Counted from the first letter of the stretch, positions 1-6,306 are shown. The stretch is DNA of 7,250 nt from Chitinophagaceae bacterium (GCA_016741945.1 JACVCQ010000115.1:1-7250); one strand, 5' to 3'. Translations and numbers: made by a program. The notes: generated by a model from the sequence alone, not told the origin.

Positions 1-13
1 CACAACGTCCGTT

Positions 14-50
14 ATGTTGCGCGAAGCGAAGTGTAGCCAAAACATCCCCT
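14..50. repeat. Possible dispersed repeat, form ending in ACATCYCCT
   Basis: This stretch reads ATGTTGCGCGAAGC followed by a short spacer and AACATCCCCT. A looser relative lies at 156-184, which ends in GAGACATCTCCT. Both sit immediately beside the ~80 bp direct repeats. The similarity between the two is limited to the end motif and the general format, so grouping them is inference. No coding potential is seen here. Confidence 0.3.
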
Positions 51-63
51 AAGGTTTAGCACC

Positions 64-142
64 ATCCTGATTATTCATTTTATGAAAATTCTCCGATAGT
101 CAGGAGATTCCTCCACTCGCTCTGCTCGGTCGGAATGACGTT
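64..142 (-). repeat. ~80 bp intergenic repeat, copy A
   Basis: It starts with ATCCTGATT and ends with GGAATGACGTT, and shares blocks with copy B at 208-288, including GTCAGGAGATTCCTC and CGGAATGACGTT. The central part (CACTCGCTCTGCTCGG) differs from copy B but keeps the same length. It is oriented here so that the GTCATTCCGA end is read first on the minus strand. The small inverted repeat AGGA-GAT-TCCT lies inside. It is most likely a dispersed, palindrome-bearing repeat rather than a gene. Its function is unknown. Confidence 0.75.
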
Positions 143-186
143 TTTTATTTTGATCGTCAAGTCGAGCTTATCGAGACATCTCCTCA

Positions 187-203
187 TCTCGCCTAAGGCG
201 AGA
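187..203. repeat. 17-bp perfect palindrome, copy 1
   Basis: TCTCGCCT and AGGCGAGA flank a single central A, making a perfect 8+1+8 palindrome. The same palindrome with a central C recurs at 859-875. It lies between the two ~80 bp direct repeats. It could be part of the repeat family or a protein-binding site; nothing in the sequence decides between these. Confidence 0.6.
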
Positions 204-207
204 CACT

Positions 208-288
208 ATCCTGATTCTTCATTCTTTGAGACTTTTCCTAAAGTCAGGAGATTCCTCGACTTCGCTACGCTGCGCTCGGAATGACGTT
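208..288 (-). repeat. ~80 bp intergenic repeat, copy B
   Basis: This is the second copy of the 64-142 element in the same orientation, offset by 144 bp. Shared blocks include ATCCTGATT, GTCAGGAGATTCCTC and CGGAATGACGTT. The central part (GACTTCGCTACGCTGCGCTC) differs from copy A. The repeat overlaps the 3' end of the small membrane protein gene: on the minus strand it is read in frame and encodes its last ~23 residues, including the TGA stop at 219-221. Confidence 0.75.
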
Positions 289-689
289 CTTATTGAGATC
301 GACGCAGCCATCCCCACCCAACAGTAGATCTGAGTCATTAGCAACATCATTTCCCCCAACAATAAAAAGCCAAACCCATTCATTTTCGAAATCAATAACC
401 AGAGTCCGGTACACAAAACCCAGACTTTTCCCAATAGCAAGCTGTATTTCATGAATGGATGAAACTGTTTTACGGATGCATGGACATATGCCATCAAATA
501 ATCACGCAGAGAAAAAGAAACGATCAAAAAAGCCACCTGTATCCCCCAACAAAACACCACACCCACCGCATCCCATTCCCGCATCCCCAACATTAAAGCA
601 TCAACAATCACCGGCATTAAAACCATTAGCATCCAATTTAAAAAGAGGAGTGCAAGGAGTTGGAGAAGGAAAGATGTGTATTTGGACAT
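219..689 (-). CDS. Small hydrophobic membrane protein of unknown function
   Basis: I do not recognise a family for this 156-residue protein. It is strongly hydrophobic, with four likely membrane-spanning segments at about residues 7-35, 41-61, 81-101 and 105-129. A basic and aromatic segment (YVHASVKQFHPF) lies between the second and third. From about residue 134 the protein is encoded by the intergenic repeat at 208-288, giving a polar tail (SFRAQRSEVEESPDF) quite unlike the rest, so the original C-terminus has probably been replaced or extended. The start is the first ATG of the frame, and no clear ribosome binding site or promoter is visible upstream. A reading frame on the opposite strand at 455-781 is rich in Lys and Pro and looks like its shadow. 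The hydrophobic pattern supports this strand, but the gene could be decayed or not expressed. Confidence 0.5.
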   Translation of the reverse strand: MSKYTSFLLQLLALLFLNWMLMVLMPVIVDALMLGMREWDAVGVVFCWGIQVAFLIVSFSLRDYLMAYVHASVKQFHPFMKYSLLLGKVWVLCTGLWLLISKMNGFGFLLLGEMMLLMTQIYCWVGMAASISIRTSFRAQRSEVEESPDFRKSLKE

Positions 690-730
690 GGGTATGTGTT
701 TTAAAAAAGTTTGCGCCGGGGGATCAAGAC

Positions 731-848
731 GTCATCCCGACGAAGGAGGGATCTCTACACCTCTGGTGTCTTAGGTTTTAGTTTTGAAGTCACTGTGTTT
801 TGCTCGAAACTGTTAGCGGTGTGAGATCCCTCCTTACGTCGGGATGAC
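731..848. repeat. Inverted repeat pair with ~25-bp arms
   Basis: The left arm (731-755, GTCATCCCGACG-AAGGAGGG-ATCTC) is matched by the reverse complement of 823-848, with one single-base indel (GACG-AAGG against GACGTAAGG). The ~67-nt interior contains a perfect small hairpin, ACACC-TCT-GGTGT, at 757-769. If transcribed it would fold into a long stem. The GTCAT ends face outwards. It lies in the gap between the small membrane protein and the beta-barrel gene. Its role is unknown. Confidence 0.8.
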
Positions 849-858
849 ACCCAACCCA

Positions 859-875
859 TCTCGCCTCAGGCGAGA
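859..875. repeat. 17-bp perfect palindrome, copy 2
   Basis: TCTCGCCT-C-AGGCGAGA is identical in both arms to the palindrome at 187-203; only the centre base differs. It follows the right arm of the 731-848 inverted repeat by 10 bp. Confidence 0.6.
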
Positions 876-1175
876 CTAGTACCTAAAACCCCCACATCCC
901 CACTCCAACAAAAAAAGCACACACAAATAGAAAATGATCCATTGAATTTTTGTCCAGCCTTTGTCTGATGGAGGAGATTGTTGGGGCATAACCATTTGGT
1001 TGGCGGGGGGATGAATGAAAACAAATAGTATTAGGTTACTTAACCTCAAAATAGCGTCACAAAAGGCTTTCCCTCTATTTACTTTTATCTCATAAGTGCC
1101 AAAACTTCAAAATTCGTTACCGTATATGGTTTGGAGATACTTCTACTATACATTTTGCTTGCAGCAATAAAACAA
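876..1175. other. Non-coding stretch without recognisable features
   Basis: No reading frame with plausible coding content is seen on either strand. Two minor dyads are present: AACCA-TT-TGGTT at 990-1001 and AGGTTA-CT-TAACCT at about 1033-1046. The G-rich run at 1003-1010 is isolated. No tRNA, CRISPR array or insertion-sequence end is visible. Confidence 0.5.
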
Positions 1176-1346
1176 CCCTTCGTCGCAATTCCCAACTGTA
1201 AGTCGGGATGCCCCTCAGGGTGACAAAACACTATGAGTAAAAAAGTTGATGAGATTGGCGAAGCCAATCTCATCAACCCTTATACCCCCTCTTACCCGTC
1301 ACCCTGAGGAGCATCCCGATCGCAGATCGGGAACTGCGACGAAGGG
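1176..1346. repeat. Composite inverted repeat: ~49-bp arms around a perfect hairpin
   Basis: The left arm is 1176-1224 and the right arm is 1298-1346. The reverse complement of the left matches the right over most of its length. Both begin GTCACCCTGAGG and end with GCGACGAAGGG, with a divergent middle. The right arm contains its own perfect hairpin TCCCGATC-GCA-GATCGGGA (1314-1332); the left arm has the equivalent with one mismatch. Between the arms, at 1245-1277, lies a perfect 15-bp stem with a GAA loop. A T-rich tract follows the right arm (1348-1355), so on the plus strand the unit could also stop transcription. It most resembles a non-autonomous palindromic repeat; no open reading frame is carried. 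Confidence 0.8.
1245..1277. repeat. Perfect 15-bp hairpin with GAA loop
   Basis: GTTGATGAGATTGGC pairs fully with GCCAATCTCATCAAC across the three-base loop GAA. The sequence after it (CCTTATACCC) is not a T-run, so it does not look like a standard intrinsic terminator. It sits at the centre of the 1176-1346 inverted repeat. Confidence 0.8.
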
Positions 1347-1420
1347 GCTTTTTTCTAATGCCAAAACTTAAAGTAATAGTATTAAGTGTTCGTATATTTA
1401 TTCTTCCTTATCCTATAAAA

Positions 1421-1457
1421 ATAAAAACCCCGCTTACACCTAGGTTTCAGCGGGGTT
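1421..1457 (-). terminator. Intrinsic terminator of the beta-barrel gene
   Basis: On the minus strand a stem AACCCCGCT/AGCGGGGTT (1449-1457 with 1426-1434) closes a 14-nt loop and is followed by TTTTTATTTTTAT. It begins about 20 bp after the TAA stop of the beta-barrel gene. This is the classical layout of a Rho-independent terminator and marks the end of that transcript. Confidence 0.88.
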
Positions 1458-1477
1458 GGAATAATATATGTTGCTGA

Positions 1478-2218
1478 TTATAATCCGCTAATGGTAATCC
1501 CGATAGAGAACTTTCTCATAGCAGGACCAGCACCATCTTTCAATACAGTATTCAACTGATAACCGGCATCTAATGAAAAGATTCCATAACCAACTCTTGC
1601 TGTGGCGGCCAGCATGGTTCCATTGATAAAACGTTTGCTGCTTTGTTTTTCAACATAAGAAGTACCATAGATACTTTGTCCGTTTTTGTTGACATAGTTC
1701 TTACCCTTCGTATATGCCTTCAAAAGGGTACCCAGCTTTAATCCCACAGCTGCTTTCCATGATTTAGCCGGATTTTCGGGGTTGGAATAGTAACGCAGTT
1801 CCAAAGGAATTTCAAAATAGATGGTGGTTAATTTATTTTTATTAAAATGATCAGCACTATCCACATTGGTAAATGGTAATCTTGTTGTAGGTGATTTTAC
1901 ATCAACACGGGTATTCTTGAAGAAGATATTACTGGTTCCAAAACCGGCTCCTAAACCCAGACTCATTTTTTTATTGGTCTTAAAGGGTTTATCGATCATA
2001 AAATAGATATTGAAATGTCTGCTAAAACCATTTCCGGTACGCACACTATCCGGACGGTTTAACCAGGTATCACCTCCATACTGCATCATGAAATGATCGG
2101 CAGGGCGACCACTAAGGTCTATTTTACTCCAATCTGTTTTGGTTTTGGTTGTTTTCTTCTGAGCGTTGGCCAGCAGGGTTCCTGAAATAGCCAATAAGAG
2201 TACTACTATTTTTTTCAT
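1478..2218 (-). CDS. Outer-membrane beta-barrel protein
   Basis: This is an exported protein of 246 residues, probably a small beta-barrel of the Bacteroidota outer-membrane type (PorT/OmpW-like 'outer membrane beta-barrel' group); the exact family is not certain. A signal peptide is clear: MKK, then a hydrophobic core IVVLLLAISGTLL, then ANA-Q with cleavage at about residue 19/20. The mature part begins with a Lys/Thr-rich linker. Alternating amphipathic, Gly- and aromatic-containing strands follow, such as FNIYFMIDKPF (69-79), MSLGLGAGFG (85-94), TIYFEIPLELRYY (132-144), AAVGLKLG (156-163) and the terminal KFSIGITISGL. I chose the ATG at 2216-2218 because it puts the basic MKK directly before the hydrophobic core; an upstream in-frame ATG at 2239 would add seven residues. 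A strong terminator follows. No specific substrate can be inferred. Confidence 0.75.
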   Translation of the reverse strand: MKKIVVLLLAISGTLLANAQKKTTKTKTDWSKIDLSGRPADHFMMQYGGDTWLNRPDSVRTGNGFSRHFNIYFMIDKPFKTNKKMSLGLGAGFGTSNIFFKNTRVDVKSPTTRLPFTNVDSADHFNKNKLTTIYFEIPLELRYYSNPENPAKSWKAAVGLKLGTLLKAYTKGKNYVNKNGQSIYGTSYVEKQSSKRFINGTMLAATARVGYGIFSLDAGYQLNTVLKDGAGPAMRKFSIGITISGL

Positions 2219-2256
2219 TGTCTCGTTTCGTTGCGCCAATATATGGCAATAGGGCG

Positions 2257-2264
2257 CAAAAATA
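2257..2264 (-). promoter_or_regulatory. Possible -7 promoter element for the beta-barrel gene
   Basis: The minus strand reads TATTTTTG here, matching the Bacteroidota -7 consensus TAnnTTTG, about 38 bp before the chosen ATG at 2218. No TTTG-like -33 element is found at the usual 19-21 bp spacing. The motif is short and could occur by chance in A+T-rich DNA. Confidence 0.3.
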
Positions 2265-2354
2265 ACAGAAATGCCTGCACAGAAGTGGTTAAAAATTAGT
2301 CAAATCCAGCTTTTACCTGATTTTCTATGATTTTAGAGCAATAAACGGAAAGAA

Positions 2355-3014
2355 TCAAGCTGTTCTTTGTATCAAACCTGCTTTAAGTGCATAGGTGATA
2401 ACAGAGGCTACACTTTTGGCTCCCAGTTTATCCATAATGCGCATCCGATAACTTTCTATTGTTCTTTTTCCTATTTCCAGACGTTCTGCTATTTCCTTAC
2501 TGGTCAGTTCCCGACAAATCATCACAATAATCTGTTTTTCAATTTCTGTCAACGTTACATGTGCCACTCCTTTTTTCTGATGATACCTCCCGGCAATAAT
2601 ACGGGTTAGTTTTTCTGTGATATCAGCTGAAAAATAGGGTCTGTGTTCATATACGGTTTTAATGGCAGTGATCAATTCTTCTTCCTGTATCCCTTTTAGT
2701 AAAAAACCTTGTGCACCGGCCTCAAGCATATCAATGATGAGATGATCTTCACTAAAAGAACTGAGTGCAACAATCCTTGCACCCGGATAAGTGCGACAAA
2801 GTTTTTTTGTTGTTTCAATGCCATCCATATACGGCATTTTCACATCCGTGATGATTACTTCCGGCGCATATTGTTTTGCTTTGAGTAATAACTCTTTACC
2901 ATTGGTAGCTTCTGCCTTCAATACAATTTCCGGATGGTGGGATAACATTTCTTTTAACCCTTCACGAAAAATAAGATGGTCATCGGCTATCATGATAGTA
3001 ATCTTTCCATTCAT
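2355..3014 (-). CDS. Response regulator transcription factor, NarL/LuxR type
   Basis: This is a cytoplasmic two-component response regulator of 219 residues that would bind DNA after phosphorylation by a histidine kinase. The N-terminal receiver domain (about 3-120) has the acidic pair D11-D12 (IADDH), the phosphoacceptor D57 in ITDVKMP, the switch Ser85 (ALSS) and the invariant Lys107 (FLLKG). The C-terminal LuxR helix-turn-helix (about 154-216) shows LTEIEKQII, then LTSKEIAERLEIGKRTIESY and MDKLGAKSVASVITYAL. The length is normal for the family and all key residues are present. The ATG at 3012-3014 is preferred because it places MNGKITIMIADDH at the usual distance; an upstream ATG at 3038 would add eight residues. 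It lies 84 bp downstream of recQ on the same strand. No sensor kinase is encoded in the window, so its signal and targets are unknown. Confidence 0.93.
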   Translation of the reverse strand: MNGKITIMIADDHLIFREGLKEMLSHHPEIVLKAEATNGKELLLKAKQYAPEVIITDVKMPYMDGIETTKKLCRTYPGARIVALSSFSEDHLIIDMLEAGAQGFLLKGIQEEELITAIKTVYEHRPYFSADITEKLTRIIAGRYHQKKGVAHVTLTEIEKQIIVMICRELTSKEIAERLEIGKRTIESYRMRIMDKLGAKSVASVITYALKAGLIQRTA

Positions 3015-3098
3015 AGTATCTGATTTGTGCGTACACAATCGCCATGATGTTATACAGCATTCATATATACAACAAGCTTTACAAAATATGTACGCCGA

Positions 3099-5258
3099 TT
3101 ATGAATTGATTTCTGTTGCCGCTATGGTGAATCTGATATCACCATAACCAATATTTTCAGGTAAGTTTTCTTTTAAAAGCCGGAGACTTGCTTTACCATA
3201 TTTTGCAAGCGCCGCCTGAATCAACTCCTGCTTTTGAGCAGATACAAAATCAACGATATTTAGCTTTCCGGAAGAAATATAGTAGGATAAATGTGTTTCA
3301 ATGGTGCTGACTGAAAGCGATCGTTGTGCTGCAATCTCCTCAATACTTATTCCGCCTTGATATAAATCCAGTGAAATCTTTTTAGTGTCTGATTCTCTTT
3401 CTCTGGGTAGTTTGCTTTTGCGCTCTCGCTTGGGTTGTTTCAGCTCTATTCTGGTATCCAATCCATGTTCATTGCAATAATCCTGTACCTGTGTTAAAAA
3501 AGCTTCACCATACTTTTCAATTTTATACACCCCAAATCCAGATATCTTACTCAGGTCTTCTGTTGTAAAAGGAAGATAGGTTGCTAGGTCAATCAAACTG
3601 CTATCACTAAAGATCAAATAAGCCGGTACATTTTCTTCATGTGCTATGGTATTTCTCAGCTTTTTCAACTGATCAAACAATTCTTTTTCATAAGGCAATG
3701 ATTGATAAATAACCGGTTCTTTTGCAGTGATGATTTGAATAGGTGCATGCAGGAATACCTTTTCTCCACGAAATAAAACGGCCTTACTTTTTTCTGTAAG
3801 TTGTAAAACGGGGTATTGGCTATCACTCATTTGTAAATATCCACTGGATAAAAGTTCACGTGTATAATGCATCCATTCATCCCTGGGTTTGTCTTTGCCA
3901 ATACCATAGACTTTCAGCTCTTTATGCTCAGGTCTTATTTTCTCACTCGTACTGCCACGCAACAAATCAACAATATAGCCCAAACCAAATCTTTCATTCA
4001 CACGTGCTACCGCACTCAGGATTTTTTGTGCTACAATGGTTTGATCGGATAATTCAGGTTTATGAATACAGGTATCACAGGAACCACAGTATTCCGGGGC
4101 TTGTTCTCCAAAATAATTGAGTAAGTATTTTCTCCTGCATTGTTTGGTTTCACAGAAAGCCACCATTTTATCCAGCTTATCCAGGAGAATTTTTGTTTGT
4201 TCCGGATTGTTATCGATTTGCGCAAAGTTCTTCAACTTCATCACGTCACCGGGTCCATAAAATAAAATAGCTTCACTTGGTAACCCGTCTCTTCCGGCTC
4301 TTCCTGTCTCTTGATAATATCCTTCAATATTTTTTGGAAGATCTGCATGAATCACATAACGTACATTGCTTTTATTGATTCCCATGCCGAAAGCAATGGT
4401 TGCTACTATAATGTTGATATCATCTTTCAGAAACAAATCCTGCCGCTGATCTCTGGTTATTTTATCCAATCCGGCATGATAAGCTTCGGCGTTGAATCCG
4501 TCTGCTTTTAAATCTTCTGCTAATTTTTCAGTTGCATTTCTACTCAAGCAATAAATGATGCCACTATCTTCTTTATGCAGTTCCAGGTAATCTACCAACT
4601 CATCATAATAATTACGCTTGGGTTTTACGTAATAGGTAATATTGGGTCGATTGAAACTGTTTTCAAAAACACGGTAGTTTTTGAGTTGGAGTTGATCAAT
4701 GATATCTTTTTTAGTGAGGCCATCTGCGGTAGCTGTCAAGGCAATCACAGGAACTGAAGGAAACTGTATTTTCAATTCATGCAAAATGCGGTATTCGGGT
4801 CTGAAATCATGTCCCCATTGACTGATACAATGTGCTTCATCGATGGCAAATAAAGCGGGTGATGCTTGTTCTTTTAAAAATTGAAGCAGATTGATCTCTG
4901 AACCCACCAAACGTTCCGGCGCTACATAGAGCAATTTCAATTCATTGTTACGCAACTGTTGTAAAATCGCTTCGCGTTCAGAAGGATGTTGTGTACTGTT
5001 GAGAAAAGCTGCTTTAACACCCGATAACAATAATGCATCTACCTGGTCTTTCATTAAAGCAATCAATGGACTCACCACAATGGTTACCCCTTCTAAACAC
5101 AATGCAGGTACTTGATAGCATAAGCTTTTACCACCACCTGTTGGCATGAGTACCAATGCGTCTTTTTCATGCAGCAAATGATCTATAATCGCTTCTTGGT
5201 TATGCCGGAATGAGGTATATCCAAAAACAGATTGTAAAATAGCTGCCGGTTGTGCCAT
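3099..5258 (-). CDS. recQ: ATP-dependent DNA helicase RecQ
   Basis: RecQ is a 3'-to-5' DNA helicase of recombination and replication-fork repair, acting in the cytoplasm. The protein has 719 residues. Visible helicase motifs are FGYTSFRHNQ (12-21), Walker A PTGGGKS with Lys44, DEAH at 140-143 followed by the aromatic-rich loop CISQWGHDFR, ALTATA (173-178), VATIAFGMGINK (285-296) and QETGRAGRDG (316-325). The zinc site is complete: Cys374, Cys391, Cys394, Cys397, with the same spacing as E. coli RecQ. A winged-helix RQC region (about 405-510) and an HRDC domain (about 523-595) follow. A C-terminal helix-turn-helix domain (about 625-715, ISIEEIAAQRSLSVSTIETHL) of the HTH_40 type is found in RecQ of Bacteroidota and Firmicutes. 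I use the ATG at 5256-5258; the adjacent ATG at 5261 is equally possible. The frame extends to an ATG at 5315, but residues before MMAQPAA do not resemble RecQ. The gene looks intact. Confidence 0.97.
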   Translation of the reverse strand: MAQPAAILQSVFGYTSFRHNQEAIIDHLLHEKDALVLMPTGGGKSLCYQVPALCLEGVTIVVSPLIALMKDQVDALLLSGVKAAFLNSTQHPSEREAILQQLRNNELKLLYVAPERLVGSEINLLQFLKEQASPALFAIDEAHCISQWGHDFRPEYRILHELKIQFPSVPVIALTATADGLTKKDIIDQLQLKNYRVFENSFNRPNITYYVKPKRNYYDELVDYLELHKEDSGIIYCLSRNATEKLAEDLKADGFNAEAYHAGLDKITRDQRQDLFLKDDINIIVATIAFGMGINKSNVRYVIHADLPKNIEGYYQETGRAGRDGLPSEAILFYGPGDVMKLKNFAQIDNNPEQTKILLDKLDKMVAFCETKQCRRKYLLNYFGEQAPEYCGSCDTCIHKPELSDQTIVAQKILSAVARVNERFGLGYIVDLLRGSTSEKIRPEHKELKVYGIGKDKPRDEWMHYTRELLSSGYLQMSDSQYPVLQLTEKSKAVLFRGEKVFLHAPIQIITAKEPVIYQSLPYEKELFDQLKKLRNTIAHEENVPAYLIFSDSSLIDLATYLPFTTEDLSKISGFGVYKIEKYGEAFLTQVQDYCNEHGLDTRIELKQPKRERKSKLPRERESDTKKISLDLYQGGISIEEIAAQRSLSVSTIETHLSYYISSGKLNIVDFVSAQKQELIQAALAKYGKASLRLLKENLPENIGYGDIRFTIAATEINS

Positions 5259-5416
5259 CATAAATATCTCAATTGAATAGTGCGCAAGATAAGGGCAGAA
5301 TTGCGAGGATGGCAATAGGTATTTTTACGCAATTTTTAGCGACAGAGACAAGAACGAAGAAGCAGGTGACAAGAAAGCTACAAGCCGCAAGACTTCATAC
5401 TATCGGATCTCTTTTT

Positions 5417-5436
5417 CGCCGGACTGAAGTCCGGCG
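5417..5436. repeat. Perfect 8-bp hairpin in the gap before recQ
   Basis: CGCCGGAC and GTCCGGCG pair perfectly across a TGAA loop. On neither strand is the stem followed by a proper T-run (CTATTT on plus, AAAAAG on minus), so it is not a clear terminator. Given its high G+C against A+T-rich surroundings, it may be a dispersed palindromic repeat. It lies between the DUF1080 gene and recQ. Confidence 0.65.
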
Positions 5437-5483
5437 CTATTTAAAAGAAAACTTAAATATTGTTTCTTGAACCTTCCTTGTTC

Positions 5484-5502
5484 TCCGAAGGAGTCCTTTG
5501 GA
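5484..5502. repeat. Imperfect palindrome downstream of the DUF1080 gene
   Basis: TCCGAAGGA and TCCTTTGGA are inverted copies with one mismatch around a central G. It can also fold as two smaller adjacent stems (CTCC-GAA-GGAG and GTCC-TTT-GGAC). It lies about 30 bp beyond the stop of the DUF1080 gene. On the minus strand no T-run follows it, so termination is possible but unsupported. Confidence 0.45.
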
Positions 5503-5532
5503 CCTTGTTTCTTTATTCTTGTTGCTTGTTCC

Positions 5533-6306
5533 CTACAGTTCTCTCACCCATATATTTCTATAGCTCAACGGATTACCACCATCATTACCGTGGTCTTGTA
5601 AAATCAAAGGCTCTTTATCGCCATGCTTTTTATAACTGGCTGGGCCAATCCATTCTGTTCCTCCCTTAATCTCTACATTGTTTTGTACCAATACTCCATT
5701 GTGGAACACCGTAATTCTGGCGGGTGTTTGTAATTGTCCGTCTGCATAAAACTGCGGCGCAGTAAAAATCACATCATAAGATTGCCACTCTCCGGGTTTT
5801 CTACTGGCATTCACCAGTGGGATATGTTGTTTGTAAATGCTGGCTGCTTGTCCATTTACGTAGGTGGGATTGTTATAAGAATCCAGGACCTGTAATTCAT
5901 ATTTCCCCATGAAGAAAATACCACTATTACCACGTGATTGTCCATTCCCGGCAATCACCGCCGGTGTTTTCCATTCAATATGTAACTGACAACTACCAAA
6001 GCCTTGTTTGGTTTCAATATCACCCGACATTTTCACTACCGTCAATGATCCATCTTTTTCAATTTTCCAACCGGGTTGTCCGCCCCCTTTTTTTTGAAAG
6101 CTGTTGAGGTCTTTTCCATTGAAAAGTACAATTGCATCCGAAGGTGCGTCGGCATTGGTTTTACCGGGTGTAACTACGGCTGGTACCGGTTCCCATAGTT
6201 CTGTTTTCTTGGATTCTTTTACCAGACTGTCGATATTCAGTCTTTGTGCTTGTGTACATATTCCGCATAGAATGGCTGTAGTGGCCAGCAGTAGCTGTTT
6301 TTTCAT
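5533..6306 (-). CDS. Secreted DUF1080 / 3-keto-disaccharide hydrolase-like protein
   Basis: This is an exported protein of 257 residues with the DUF1080 (3-keto-disaccharide hydrolase, PF06439) fold, a concanavalin-like beta-sandwich linked to carbohydrate turnover. A signal peptide occupies about residues 1-20 (MKKQLLLATTAILCGICTQA, cleaved before Gln21); the cysteines do not form a good lipobox. After a linker, the domain starts at about residue 57 with the hallmark IVLFNGKDLNSFQ. It continues with FGSCQLHIEWKTP (103-115), RGNSGIFFMGKYELQVLDSY (125-144), the region around YKQHIPLVNASRKPGEWQSY (158-177) and the C-terminal ILQDHGNDGGNPLSYRNIWV (235-254). The length is normal for a single-domain member. 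The ATG at 6304-6306 is fixed by the signal peptide. It lies 73 bp after the ABC-type membrane protein gene. The family-level call is strong; the substrate and whether this member is catalytic are unknown. Confidence 0.92.
   Translation of the reverse strand: MKKQLLLATTAILCGICTQAQRLNIDSLVKESKKTELWEPVPAVVTPGKTNADAPSDAIVLFNGKDLNSFQKKGGGQPGWKIEKDGSLTVVKMSGDIETKQGFGSCQLHIEWKTPAVIAGNGQSRGNSGIFFMGKYELQVLDSYNNPTYVNGQAASIYKQHIPLVNASRKPGEWQSYDVIFTAPQFYADGQLQTPARITVFHNGVLVQNNVEIKGGTEWIGPASYKKHGDKEPLILQDHGNDGGNPLSYRNIWVREL

Noticed and set aside
64..288. CRISPR array
   Set aside because: There are only two ~80 bp copies with an internally variable centre, far too long for CRISPR repeats, and no regular spacers or cas genes.
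455..781. Plus-strand reading frame of 108 codons
   Set aside because: It lies opposite the hydrophobic membrane protein, is rich in Lys, Pro and His without domain character, and its end runs into the left arm of the 731-848 inverted repeat. It reads as a shadow.
1085..1276. Minus-strand reading frame of 63 codons
   Set aside because: It lies mostly within the left arm and central hairpin of the 1176-1346 repeat and shows no protein-like pattern; the apparent codons are repeat sequence.
2791..3147. Plus-strand reading frame of 118 codons
   Set aside because: It overlaps the receiver domain of the well-supported response regulator on the other strand and extends into the recQ 3' end.
3860..4120. 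Plus-strand reading frames inside recQ
   Set aside because: They are antisense to the zinc-binding and RQC part of an intact RecQ and have no recognisable domain.
5417..5436. Intrinsic terminator for the DUF1080 gene
   Set aside because: On the minus strand the stem is followed by AAAAAG, not a T-run, and it is about 100 bp from the stop codon.
5273..5470. Plus-strand reading frame of 65 codons in the recQ upstream gap
   Set aside because: It includes the 5417-5436 hairpin, is basic and featureless, and has no start signals. It is not supported as a gene.
5533..6306. Lipoprotein signal in the DUF1080 protein
   Set aside because: Cysteines occur at residues 14 and 17, but the preceding residues do not fit a lipobox (no small residue at -1). 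The Thr-Gln-Ala/Gln site fits ordinary signal peptidase I cleavage better.
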